From: Cyrtodaria siliqua
Lineage: Eukaryota; Mollusca; Bivalvia; Adapedonta; Hiatellidae
Assembly: GCA_037043455.1 (NCBI GenBank)
Contig: JAWPHD010000094.1
Coordinates: 1-64,000, forward strand
Length of the DNA stretch: 64,000 bases
Direction of reading: 5' to 3'
Shown here: in pieces, positions 11,357-21,489 of the stretch
Numbering within the stretch: position 1 is the first letter of the stretch
How the letters are laid out: the number at the start of each line of letters is the position of its first letter
The notes under the pieces: generated by a model
Databases searched by the model: none
What the model saw: only the letters and a program-made list of their open reading frames with translations
Told to the model about the DNA's origin: nothing
Made by a program: the position numbers and the translations under genes

Positions 11357-12601
11357 TTACAGAAAGAAAAATCCCTCAAATTGTCCTTCAGACACTGTTG
11401 TTTTACCTATGATAGGATTTTCATAAGTTATTGTAACACAAGTATGACGTTTCCTAATGACGTTTGATGACAAGCCATTCACCCCAAAAAATGTAAACCC
11501 CTCCCCCTTCATACAAACTAATGTGTATTTAATTCCCGCTTTTAAAGTGACTGCTTCTTTAAAGGCTAAGGTACCGACATCAGCTGTAAAATCAAGCCTA
11601 GTCTTACACCTTTGAAGCAAACTGCCATCAGCTGTCTGATGTACAGATAGGCTAAAAATAAAAGAACTTCCAGATTTACCAAATAAAGACACTGCTTTTA
11701 ATTTTATATCATCAGAAGAAGACATAATAATCCGGTCGCCATTCATTGCATCATTCTGCCAAGATGGCTCACTCGATATTTTATAGAAACGTCTAACCTG
11801 TACAATTCCATTAATATCAGATACAGATCTGTCACGTTTAAATGGTATATCTGGAAATTCTACATTATCTTCACAAGACAGATACAGTAAAATCTTATTG
11901 CATAAATCACTCGGAACAAAGTCCTGGGGAATACATTTACTTACAAAGTATTCAACACTCATGTTTAAAAAACAGATATGGGGATACAATTTCTCCCATA
12001 AAACTGCTGGGTCTGAATCTTGGGCATCAACCCAGTCCAGTAGATGATCAAAGAGAAATTCCTCTTGAACAGACAAAGTGTCACGTGAAATAATTTCAAT
12101 GACTAAATTCATCGGAAGAGAGTAAAAATGTTCATGGTCACACAAAATAACATCTATGTTGCTGTCAATAAACAGTAAACAGTGATCACTGACAGCACCA
12201 AGTAAATAAGTAAAGGCAGTCTGCAGTATAAAAAAGATTGTTTTACTACATATACTTTCAATCAAAAATGCAACACACACATTTTTCAATTCGTCAAACA
12301 AAAAATAATCACAGCACTGAAGTGTCTTCTCAACATTATCAATATTAACAGGAAAATCAGTTCCATACATGAAGTGAATCATTGATGCAACAGTTTCATC
12401 AGGAAACATGCTACAATCAATTAACTGAGGTGAGTCAGCCTTTTGCCATAATTCATCCAGCCTCGTCCGAAAAAATGATGCGTTTAAACACAATATAATA
12501 GAGTGGCATTTAATACAATTTTTAGATTCCAATTCTAAAGTTACATCACACATATCACCAGCTTGTAAAGCAGACTTTAATTTTAAAGCAATATCAGACA
12601 T
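11357..12601 (-). CDS. BTB-BACK domain protein with PHR-like C-terminus
   Basis: This 414-residue single ORF is the only clear host gene. An N-terminal BTB/POZ domain (about residues 15-117) has the signature DVTLELES...H33SIILCLNASFF. A BACK domain follows (about 125-240, with 'LSVQEEFLFDHLLDWV' near 176-191). The last ~125 residues, with GKSGSSFIFSLSVHQ and several beta-strand-like segments, resemble the PHR domain of BTBD1/2/3/6-type proteins. No Kelch repeats are present. Proteins of this architecture usually act as substrate adaptors for Cullin-3 ubiquitin ligases, so that role is inferred here. The start codon is the first ATG after in-frame AT-rich upstream DNA. No intron is visible, so it may be an intronless (retrocopied or expanded) family member. 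No disabling change is seen. Confidence 0.88.
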   Translation of the reverse strand: MSDIALKLKSALQAGDMCDVTLELESKNCIKCHSIILCLNASFFRTRLDELWQKADSPQLIDCSMFPDETVASMIHFMYGTDFPVNIDNVEKTLQCCDYFLFDELKNVCVAFLIESICSKTIFFILQTAFTYLLGAVSDHCLLFIDSNIDVILCDHEHFYSLPMNLVIEIISRDTLSVQEEFLFDHLLDWVDAQDSDPAVLWEKLYPHICFLNMSVEYFVSKCIPQDFVPSDLCNKILLYLSCEDNVEFPDIPFKRDRSVSDINGIVQVRRFYKISSEPSWQNDAMNGDRIIMSSSDDIKLKAVSLFGKSGSSFIFSLSVHQTADGSLLQRCKTRLDFTADVGTLAFKEAVTLKAGIKYTLVCMKGEGFTFFGVNGLSSNVIRKRHTCVTITYENPIIGKTTVSEGQFEGFFFL

Positions 12602-13035
12602 TATGATGTTCGGATAATATCGATAGCAGAGTAGGTTGTATTTTTTTTACAGTATCATATACATGTAGTTCCTTATCAATCAAAGAAGCACATTTTAAAG
12701 AAACACATGTACAATAACAATGGAAGTATTTTAAATACTATATGAACAATAAAGGTTCAGGATGAAATAAAACAGAATGTTGGCTGACATCTTGATGAAG
12801 AATAGGCTAAATAAAGCTTAAGGTGCCTAAGTCTGGTGTTACCGATCTATCTGGCTGGTTTTCGAGCTTGGATATAAACAATCTGGAAAAAATTACAATT
12901 TTTACATTGGTGAAATAATTAGAGACAGTAGACTAATACGTAAAAAAACTTATTTTTTTATGGAGACTGATTTTTAAACTGTTAAAATGACAAACTTTGT
13001 GTATAGGTGGCACTGTATCAAAAATCATTTAACAA
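12602..13035. other. Upstream region of the BTB gene
   Basis: AT-rich, non-coding DNA. No clear TATA box or splice site could be assigned. A phrase around 12823-12860 ('gtctggtgttaccgatctatctggctggtttt') is a stray unit of the tandem module seen from 13260 onward. Confidence 0.45.
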
Positions 13036-13928
13036 CAAGAGGCCCAAGGGCCATTATCGCTCTACTGGCTATATGGAGTCTGTGTTTGGGGATGGGGGGT
13101 AAATTGTGGCAAACATGACAAAACCCTGAGCAAACTGGCAGTCTAGTCAAACAAATTACTTACTACAAGTTCCCCTAGTTGTTCCCATGTAGAGCAAAAA
13201 CTCTGAAACAGTACATTACTGCAACTTCAGGTCCCCAAAGTTGCACCCATTTAGAGGCCACAACTCCGGTGTTACTGATCCGATCTGGCTGGTTTATTAA
13301 CTTTTTGTCCCAGCTTTTATTGATATTAACAAAATGTGCAAGTTTGGTAAAGATCAAATAATAAATGAAGGTCCTGAAGTGTTCACCAGGCAGACAATGG
13401 CATTTTTTAGCAAAGCAAGGGCCATAACTCTGGTGTTACTGATCCAATCTGGCTGATTTTCGAACTTGTTCGCACTGTCATTGGTATTAACAATATGTAT
13501 AAGTTTGGTAAAGATCGAATAATAAACTAATGTGCTCGTGTTCACAGGGCAAAATATCGCATTTTTTGTTAATTCAAGGGCAGTTACTCTGGTATTACTA
13601 AGCTGATTTTGCAGGTTTGCGAACTCATACAAGCTCTCATTAATATAAAGTTTGGTTCAGATTGCATGAAAAATGAAGGGGCTAGAGTGTTCACAAGGCA
13701 AAATATAGCATGTTTCGCTAATTCAACTGCAGTAACTCTGGGGTTACCAATTCGCTCTAGCCGGTTTCCGAACTCATCCGAGCGCTCATTGATATAAAGA
13801 CTTTGGCCAAGTTTGGTTAAGATCGCATGAAAAATGAAGGGACTGGAGTGTCCACAAGGCAAAAGTTAACGGACTACAGACGGGCGATGGACTACACGTC
13901 ATCCCGATAGCTCTGCAGTAGAGCTTAA
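13036..13928 (+). mobile_element. Pearl/Helentron-like element with ~150-bp tandem units
   Basis: It begins ACAAGAGGCCCAAGGGCC, a start recurring in other repeats here (compare 19552). It then carries several diverged units built on 'ggccataactctggtgtt' (about 13256, 13420, 13575, 13730) and ends in 'gatagctctgcagtagagctta', a short hairpin before CTTA. Bivalve pearl elements, considered non-autonomous Helitron/Helentron relatives, have core repeats of about 160 bp. The match in style is good but rests on recall. The short ORFs inside shift frame between units and are not genes. Confidence 0.55.
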
Positions 13929-14199
13929 AATTACAAGTGCACCACTTACAGAACGGATAAACTGTACGAAATATATTATACTAAGGCCATAATAAATTAA
14001 TTGCTAGTTTATCATCCAAATTTATTTTAAAATGGGGCGGTAAAATTTTAAGTTTTACTTTATACTACAAATGGAATATTGCCTCGGCAAAAATAGAACA
14101 CTTACTACTAGGCACTTTCAAGATAGAAAACACATTTGTAATAGTGTTTTATACTTTCAGGCACATATACTTTTCAGATTTTTTATTTGGAAGAAATAA

Positions 14200-15845
14200 A
14201 AATGGCTGGGGCGGCATTAGCATTCCTGTGAAGTAGTTTCAGAGCAATAGTCACTACAAGTTTTTTTACGATACTACTCAAAATTTGATTAGAATCACTT
14301 TTTCGCTGTCTAAATTTCTTGTGAAATAAATAGCATTATTTCTATTTAACATGACATTATTTAGGGCAGTGTATTGTCATGTGATCTCATGAATTGATTC
14401 AAAATGTGGAATTGTTGAAGTATCAATGAAATTACTATCGTTACTAAGAATTAATTTCTAATAAATTATATGGAAGAATAAAAGTGATCCTTAACAAATT
14501 TTGAGAAGTACCGGTACATGTCAACAAAGATGGCTGCTGGCTGCCATGTTTAATGTCGAATCAAAATTAATTTTCAACAAGGATGCTGTTCATTTTAGAA
14601 TAAGTTCCATATCAATAATACTTATAGTTTTGAATAAGGCCAAATAAAATTATACCTGTGTTTACTGTAACATTGCTGAAAAAAATTGGGTAGGTAGGTA
14701 GGCATTTTATTTTATTTTATTATTTTATTTTTTGGCGAAGTTAATTTAAGGTGGCGATGAGCTTTGATGAATGGGAAAATGTGGTATTTTAAAAACTACA
14801 ATAGATAACAATATGAAATTGTGTATACATGTGTTATTGTTTCCCAAAAGGCATGGCAACAACTGGATCTTTTCCCAATCACTTGCAATTATTGCAAAGG
14901 GGTAAAACAGTTTAATTTATTTTTCGCAAGTCCGGAAGAGGGTCAGTTCCAACAGCAGGACAATGAGCACATGAGTCGGCCGTGATAGCGTGAACATAAT
15001 TATTAAAAAAAATATATATTTTTTTATTTATTTTTTTTCAATCAAAAAAAAATGATTCGGGGGTGTTTTCAGCGGGTCGGTCGGGTTACAGTAAACTCAG
15101 GTATAATTTTATTTGGCCTAAGTAGTCTGGGCTTTTCCATTAAGACATGCCCAGGACCCCAGGAAGGCAATGTAAAGAACCCGATTTTCCAAAAATTGGT
15201 TCTTTAAACTCAATTTTGCATCTATGGGTGGGTGTTCCAATTTCAAAATGCATTCCTGGGGTCCCATGTATGTTTTAATGGAACAGCCCTCACTTTTAAT
15301 TTGCTTTTTTAATATTTTTAGACATGGTGGCCATCTTAAATTTTTGACCAACCTGAAATTTTGCAAGGACGAAATAGACATCAAAAGCAACATTTCTGTT
15401 ACGTTTCATAAAAATCCTATAAGTAGTTTCAGAGGAGTGGTCTCTACAAGTTTTTACCATATATAAACTCTATATGTAAATGAAGATGGCCGCTGGCAGC
15501 CATGTGTTTAATGATGAATCAAAATCGATTTTCGACAAGGACCAACAACATGTCATGGTGATCATTTTAGAAAAATATCACTCATAGTTTTCAATAAGTA
15601 ATCGCTACAAACTTGTTTTTTAAAAATCTATTTCTAGCTTTGGTGGCCATCTAGGATTTCTTATCAACCTGAATTTTTGCTAGGATCAACTTGACACCAT
15701 GGCCAAAATTCCTGTAAAATTTCCTGAAAATCCATTCAGAGTTTCAGAGGAGTAGTCGCTACAAAAAACGGACGGACAACAGACGGACGACACACCATGG
15801 CATAAACTCTGCTGATCTTTGATCAGTAGAGCTAAACACATACAA
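14200..15845 (+). mobile_element. Tandem-module repeat with hairpin 3' end, interrupted by a MITE
   Basis: Two diverged modules carry 'agatggcygctggc' phrases (about 14528 and 15484) and 'gtagtttcagagg' phrases. The block ends 'acggacggacaacagacgg' then CTGATCTTTGATCAG and GAGCTAAA at about 15812-15838. The CTGATC/GATCAG hairpin next to CTAA resembles a Helentron 3' terminus. The TIR element at 14638-15118 sits inside. Confidence 0.5.
14638..15118. mobile_element. MITE with 34-bp TIRs and TAA target duplication
   Basis: GGCCAAATAAAATTATACCT at the left end is complemented at 15099-15118. The match continues to about 34 bp with one mismatch. TAA at 14635-14637 and 15119-15121 flanks it. A 3-bp TAA duplication is typical of PIF/Harbinger elements. 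There is no transposase; the interior is T-rich with GTAG repeats and A-runs. Confidence 0.82.
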
Positions 15846-15849
15846 AGTA

Positions 15850-16050
15850 AAATTATGAATAACTTACACATGTATCTCCAACAAAGAAGAACTGCAACCT
15901 GGTTTTCTTTCTCTGTACACGTTCTGAAAGAAGGAAAAATATGATATCATGTTTATTCTCTGTATAGGTTCATTCCAGATAACAGTGTTTGTTTTCCAAT
16001 TAATCTGCGTCACTGCTAATACTTCTTGGAATAGGTCAAAGGAAATTGCT
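15850..16050 (+). repeat. Dispersed segment shared with 22090-22230 and 23545-23760
   Basis: 'atgaataacttacac' through 'ctctgtacacgttctgaa' and 'ggttcattcca' recurs at 22095 and 23550 in the same order. The three copies are diverged and none has a conserved ORF, so this is an ancient non-coding repeat. Confidence 0.65.
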
Positions 16051-16087
16051 TTTACACTAATACTAATTATTGATTACATTGCAACAA

Positions 16088-16260
16088 TGACAGAGACTAG
16101 ACTGTGGTCTAGTGGTAGAGTCTTGGACCCATGATTCAAAAGTCGTGGGTTCGATCCTCGTCATAACTATATGTGTTGTGTCCCTGAGCAAGACACTTTA
16201 TCTGCATTTGCTTAGAACTGGTTCTTCCCAGGAAAACATTGAGAGTGAGTAAAATAAGTT
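16088..16260 (+). mobile_element. tRNA-derived SINE with conserved central domain
   Basis: An A box (TGGTCTAGTGGTAGAG, about 16104) and B box (GGTTCGATCC, about 16148) form a tRNA-like head. They are followed by GTGTCCCTGAGCAAGACACTTTATC, written here as GTGTCCCTGAGC plus AAGACACTTTATC. That core resembles the conserved central domain shared by V-type SINEs across animals. A second copy lies inverted at 28600-28728. Confidence 0.75.
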
Positions 16261-16289
16261 CAGAGCGCGTTTGTTAAAATCAATGTAAA

Positions 16290-16848
16290 ACAAGAGCATC
16301 AAGAATTGCAGGGCAATCTATAGTCCCAAACCGGCCCAGACAAACGTTTTCCAGACATTTTCTATGATGGAGGTCAAAGATCAAGGTCACAGTGACCTTA
16401 TTTTGGTATGCGACACACCACTATCCCAAGATGTATTCACATACCAAGTTTGGTGTCTCTAAGTGTTATAGTATTGAAAATACGGCCCGGACAAGCATTT
16501 ACTATGACAGAGGGCACAGGTCACAATGACCTTATATTGGTACAAGACTAATCGCTATCCGAAGATGTATTCAAGATGTATTCACATACCAAGTTTGGTA
16601 TCTCTTAGTGTTATAGTATTGAAAATATGGTCCAGACAAGCATTTTCTATGACAGAGGTCACAGTGACCTTATTTTGGTATGCGACACACCGCTATCCCA
16701 AGATATATCCACATACTAAGTTTGATATCGCAAAGTCTTGTAGTATTGAAAATATGGCCCGGACAAGCATTACGGAAGAACGGACGGACAGACAGGGTGC
16801 AAACCTATAGTCCCCACCGGGACCCATGGGTGACTAATAAATAAGTTT
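16290..16848 (+). repeat. ~115-bp tandem array ('ggtcacagtgacctta' units)
   Basis: Units contain 'gtcacagtgaccttattt', 'cgctatcccaagatgtatt' and 'aagtttggtrtc'. They are repeated about three to four times from 16370 to 16770. The start 'aacaagagcatcaagaattg' and the end 'acggaagaacggacggac' with 'gggtgactaataa' are the style of bivalve non-autonomous elements. The 94-residue ORF at 16526-16810 only reflects the tandem phase. Confidence 0.6.
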
Positions 16849-16865
16849 AAGCTAACAATGACATG

Positions 16866-18045
16866 CAGTGCTCAAGAAATAGGATAGCCCGACGCCCGGG
16901 GCTCCTCGAAATCCATTCCGGGCCTCTCTCATTTTGCAGACGAGGAGCCCGTCGGGCCTGTCTAAAAAAAAATCTCAAGCTCAAGTTCCTCAAGACAAAA
17001 TACTCCAATGTGTATTGTGAACTGTGAAAACACTTGCAATAAAGTAATTAAAATGTGTTATACACACATTGAAACAATAAGAAGTTTGAATATTTTGCCT
17101 GGCTTCGTGTCGGCAGTTTGTCACAACTTTGAGGTCGACAATTGTTGACATAAAACTCATTATTCTGCTATTAGGGTTGTGTTTTCTTTCCTTTGTGATA
17201 AGAAATACCGTTTTTGTCATTAAAAACACACTAATGCATGAAAAAAAATCGTTATTGATGGTATTTCGATTGAATGTTTGTGAAATGTTCGGACCGTAAA
17301 AGTGCGGTGTCATAGTAGTTCGGATGGTACATAATTTCGGATATATTATTATTATTATTATTTTATTTTTTTACATAATCAAATAAGAAAAACTGTCCTT
17401 TACAAATACATGTTGGTGGAAAGAAAAATATATATACTGTAAATGTATAAATACAGATATAAAGTATATTTCTATTCATTATTTAAGGTGTAAGGAGTTC
17501 CTGGAATCCTACTTTTAAATGAATTCTAGTCTAGGCTCCTAATTCTTTACTTGGAGAAAGTGGTGACCAAAAGAAAAAATATAGCCAGAGGAGGCTCTGA
17601 TAGTCTCATAAAACCTGATTAAAAATTCGGCTCCAAGTTTAGTTCCAGTTTCACTAAGTCGGCTCTGATTATTATCGTTTGGCAAAAGTGCTAGTACTCT
17701 CCTTTGCATTGGTTATAAATTACTATGTAATATTCTATTCTAACATATTTTAAACGAAATGGTAAATAAGTCCGCTGACCAGGGAGCATAAAGTGGTAGC
17801 AAAAAGAAAAATATAGTCAGAGGAGGTTCTGAGCTTGATTAATACATACGTAACAAAATTAATGTGTGCTATAAAAGTGAATAAAGACTACATTTCCAAT
17901 AAGAAAAAAATATTGGACCTTTCCATTTTAAATCAGGGCCTGTCCATTTCAAATCAGGGCCTGTCCATTTCAAATCGGGGCCTGTCCATTTTCAGAAGCA
18001 ACAAGCCCTGGGCCTGTCTCTTAAAATAATTTTCTTTGAGCACTG
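16866..18045. mobile_element. Non-autonomous TIR element, 5-bp TSD ACATG
   Basis: CAGTGCTCAAGAAA at the left end is complemented by TTTCTTTGAGCACTG at the right end (one extra A). ACATG flanks it at 16861-16865 and 18046-18050. Sub-terminal inverted GCCCGACG/CGTCGGGC segments near 16887-16958 would fold into a hairpin. No transposase ORF is present. CAGTG ends suggest the hAT superfamily, but most hATs make 8-bp duplications, so the class is uncertain. It holds a 21-bp tandem repeat (17935-17995) and an (ATT)n tract near 17345. Confidence 0.75.
17914..17996 (+). repeat. 21-bp tandem repeat GGGCCTGTCCATTTCAAATC
   Basis: About three and a half copies of a GGGCCTGTCCATTTCAAATC-A unit, the last ones slightly diverged. 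The unit is divisible by three, which creates a small repetitive ORF of no significance. Confidence 0.75.
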
Positions 18046-18129
18046 ACATGCAGTAATTATTTAAACCTATAGCAGAAAAACAAAGAAAAATTGAAAGCTC
18101 AAAATGTTAGAATATTTTATTTAAATATA

Positions 18130-18887
18130 TAGTCAAACCTGGATTAAGAGACCGCTCAGGGGAAAGACCAAAAGTGGTCTCTTAATACAGGTGGTCTCTT
18201 AAAACAGGGTCTAACATGGTTCGATTATTTTTGAAGAGAAATACATGTACATGTACCGATGTACGTACATGTATTAAAATGAATGCTTTAAATTTTAGGT
18301 AACCTGTATAATTTCATATATATATATATATATATGTTAAAAATAGATAGCGAGTAAATATATTACCGTTGCCATCACATGATATAAACAAATGATTATG
18401 TTATCCAATCACTACGTCGTATAAATATAACTTCATCAATATTAATGAGGGCACTTGAACAGTATTGACCAATCACATCTTCATATAAAAATAAACTTAT
18501 GAATATTAATGAATAATTCAACCTTTCAATCATTCGAAGGTGATAAATCATATAGGTAACTTATTAACTGGTACTTATATTTGATATCTCCTACTGGGGG
18601 ATGATTACAAAGGCTAATTAGGTCATTGTTGAATTTATGTTTTATCTCGTTTCTGTGTGAATTACCGATAGCTAAACTGTTTTTTTGTTCAGTTTGATTT
18701 TCTGAAGAAAAATAATGGCGGTCGCAATTGATCATAAAATCAGTCTTTTGGTATGATAATATGAAGTTGTTGGTCGCGTTAGACAGGTGGTCGCTTAATA
18801 CAGTATCAATTAATAGCGAAATTTCAAAGTGGTCGCTTATGGCAGGTTGGCGCTTAAACAAGGTGGTCAGATGACCAGGTTTGACTG
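18130..18887. mobile_element. pogo/Tigger-like MITE
   Basis: The ends are AGTCAAACCTGG at 18131-18142 and CCAGGTTTGACTG at 18875-18887, flanked by TA. The sub-terminal sequence is full of GGTCTCTTAATACAGG-type phrases in both orientations (18178-18210 and 18780-18860). TA duplication with CAGTCAAACCT ends is the usual signature of pogo-type Tc1/mariner MITEs. No intact transposase is present; the 111-residue ORF at 18526-18861 runs into the TIR and is not recognised. Confidence 0.75.
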
Positions 18888-19004
18888 TATATTCAACCAG
18901 GCCAATAAATCAAGTTGAAAATTGTGATGCTGGACTAGAATCAAAATTGTTGAGTGTCGCTTTAAATTTATAGCTAGTATATAACATCAGAAAACAAGGC
19001 TACA

Positions 19005-19545
19005 ACAATGTGGGGTGGGGCTGGGGGCACAACATAACTATGTGTAAGAATTGACCAAAACTACACAGAAATACGTAAAAAAAAATAATCTAGTTTTGAG
19101 TAGGGTGCGGGGTGGGGGTGGAGGAGAGGCAGGGAGGATGGTGGCAGGGATTGGGGGTGGTGTACCGTGAGGGCAACATATATGTGTAAGAATTCACCAA
19201 AACAACACAAAGTATGTAAAAAAAAAAAGTTTTGAGTGGGGATGGGGGAGAGGCTGGGGGTGGGGAGGGCAACATGTATGTGTAAGAAGCTATGTAAAAA
19301 TTGACCAAAACAACACAGAAATATGGTAAAACAAAATAAAAATATTTCGAATGGTGGGAGTGGGGGTGGGTGGGCAATATCTATGTGTAAGAATTGACAA
19401 AAACAATACAGAAATAATTTTTAAAAAATTGAGTTTCGAGTGGTGGGGTGGAGGGGTGGTAGTGTGTGGGAGTGGGCAACAGGTAAGAAGCTATGTGTAA
19501 GAAATTACCAAAACAACACAGATATATGTGAAAAACATTGACCAC
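19005..19545 (+). repeat. G-rich tandem array 1
   Basis: About five diverged units of roughly 100-120 bp. Each has an A-rich half (phrase 'gaccaaaacaacacagaaa' then an A-run) and a G-rich half (GGGGTGGGGG type), joined by 'aacatatatgtgtaagaa'. The strand asymmetry gives many G3+ runs with quadruplex potential. The Pro-rich minus-strand ORFs across it are by-products of the G tracts. Confidence 0.8.
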
Positions 19546-20755
19546 AAGAGGCCCAGGAGAATTAGTCTGTACAAAGTTAGTGTATTAAAACTTTTAAGGG
19601 GCCATAACTCTTCCAAAATTCATTCAACCAGAACATGGCAATGATAGGTACAACTAGGCTTGGTACTGATCATCCCCATCAAGATTCGTTGAAATCCAGC
19701 AAGGAGTTCAGAACAGACTAATCTGGACAACGTTTCTCTATTAAAACCTTTAAAGGGCCATAACTCTGACAAAAATCATTCAACCCGAATATGGCGATGA
19801 TGTGCACAACTAAGTTTGATACTGATCATCCTTGTCAAGTTTCGTTAAAATCCAGCCGTTCAGGAGAACAAAGTTAATGTATCAAAAACCTTTAAAGGGC
19901 CATAACTCCACCAAAAATCTGTTAACCGGAATGCGACGATGATATGCACAACTAAGCTTGGTGCTGATTATCCCTGTCAAGTTTCGTTGAAATGTGGGGA
20001 GACGTTCAGAAGAATAGTCCAAAGTTTGTGTATTAAAACCTTTAAAGGGCCATAACTCTGCCAAAATCATTCAACCCGAAAACGGCAAAGATTTGCATAA
20101 CTACACCTGGAACTGACCATCCCTAAAAAGTTTCATTTACATCCGGCCAGGGGTTCAGGAGAACTAGTCAGGACAAAGTTTGTGTATTAAAACCTTTAAA
20201 GGGACATAACTCCGCCAAAATCATTCCACCGGAACACAGTGACGATATGTACAACTAGGCTTGGTACTGATCATCCCTAAGAAATTTCGATGAAATCTGG
20301 CCAAATGCAGGCCCAAAATATAGCATATTTCAGAAAATCAAGGGCAATAACTCTGCTGTTACTGGTCCGATCTGTCTGTTTTTCGAACTTGTCTGAGCTT
20401 TCATTTATATTAACAATCCGGCAAAGTTTCGTAAAGATCGGACAAAAAATGAAGGTCCTATCGTCTTAACGAGGCAAAATATAGCCGTTTTAACTAAATC
20501 AAGGGCCATAACTCCACTGTTACTAGTCCGATCTGACTGGTTTTTCGAACTTATCCGAGCTGTCATTGATATTAACAAGATGGTAAAGTTTGGTAAAGAT
20601 CGGATGAAAAATGAAAGCCATATCGTCTTAACGAGGCAAAATATAGCATTTTAACTTAACCAAGGGCCACAACTCCGCTTTTACTATTCCGATCCGGCTG
20701 GTTTTCGAACTTGTCCCAGCTTTCATTGATATTAACAATCTGTTAAAAGTTTGGG
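19546..20755 (+). repeat. Tandem arrays of ~150-bp 'ggccataactc' modules
   Basis: Two module families follow one another. The first (about 19600-20290, five units near 19600, 19755, 19897, 20047 and 20205) carries 'ccaaaatcattcaac' and 'tgatcatccct'. The second (about 20340-20755) carries 'ctgttactggtccgatct' and 'aaagatcggaygaaaaatga', as in 13260-13860. It starts with ACAAGAGGCCCAGG like the 13036 element. It is probably a pearl/Helentron-like element; no coding function is seen. Confidence 0.6.
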
Positions 20756-21487
20756 GAAGCAGGATGAGAGGCAGGAGTGGGTTGAGGGATGTTGGAAGAG
20801 GTGGGGGCAGTTGTGAGAGGCGGGGGTGGGGGGAGGGGGCAACATATATGCGTAAGAATTGACTAAAACACATAAAAATGTTTAAAAAAAATAAAAATGT
20901 TAAAAAAAAATGGTGTGGAAGTGGGTGGGAGGGGGTGGGGTAAAGGGGTGGGGGAGGAGGGAGCTCATGCCCCAATATGGGTGAAGTATGAATAAGAGGC
21001 CAAATCCCAAACCAAAATTATAGATATATATATACATGCTTACATGCAAACCTAGATCTGCCTTTATTCCACACTTTATGGCCCATCACAATTTGGGTTC
21101 CATGGGAGCCCAGAATTTGCAGAAGACAAAATTACTTATCCAACCCTTTACAACATACTATAAGGAAACAATTCCAAAATTAAGTTCAGCTTGGACAAGA
21201 AATGTAAGAGATATAGACCTGTAAACACAGCTTACACGCACAATTTGAAACATCAGAATTTGGGTTCCATGGGAGCCCATGGGTTACAGGAACCAAAATT
21301 GCTTATGCAGCCCTTAAAAATAATGCTCTAAGGAAGCCCATGGCCAAATTTGGTTGTGCTAGGATAAGAAATGTTAAGAGATACAGACTTGTAAACACAG
21401 CTTACACGCAAACCTTGATGTAGGAGGCCGATGCCAACCCCGGGGTGATTACACTTGTAAGCTCTATTATTCTTCGAATAGTCGAGC
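20756..21487 (+). repeat. G-rich unit plus duplicated 'cctagatctgcctttatt' segment
   Basis: One or two further G-rich units (20756-20970) are followed by a segment whose phrases 'atgcttacatgcaaacctag' and 'gggttccatgggagccc' recur at 56205-56285. The order G-rich array then this segment is the same at both sites, so the two together form one dispersed element. Internal repeats include 'gttccatgggagccc' at 21096 and 21264. The end, 'agctctattattcttcgaatagtcgagctaa' read in two pieces, is a hairpin followed by CTAA. Confidence 0.65.
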
Positions 21488-21489
21488 TA

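Noticed and set aside
13584..13862. ORFs of 92 residues across the 'ggccataactc' units
   Set aside because: They occur on both strands in the repeat and their frames are set by unit length, not by selection.
18526..18861. Transposase of the pogo-like element
   Set aside because: The 111-residue frame runs into the TIR and shows no helix-turn-helix or DDE signature.
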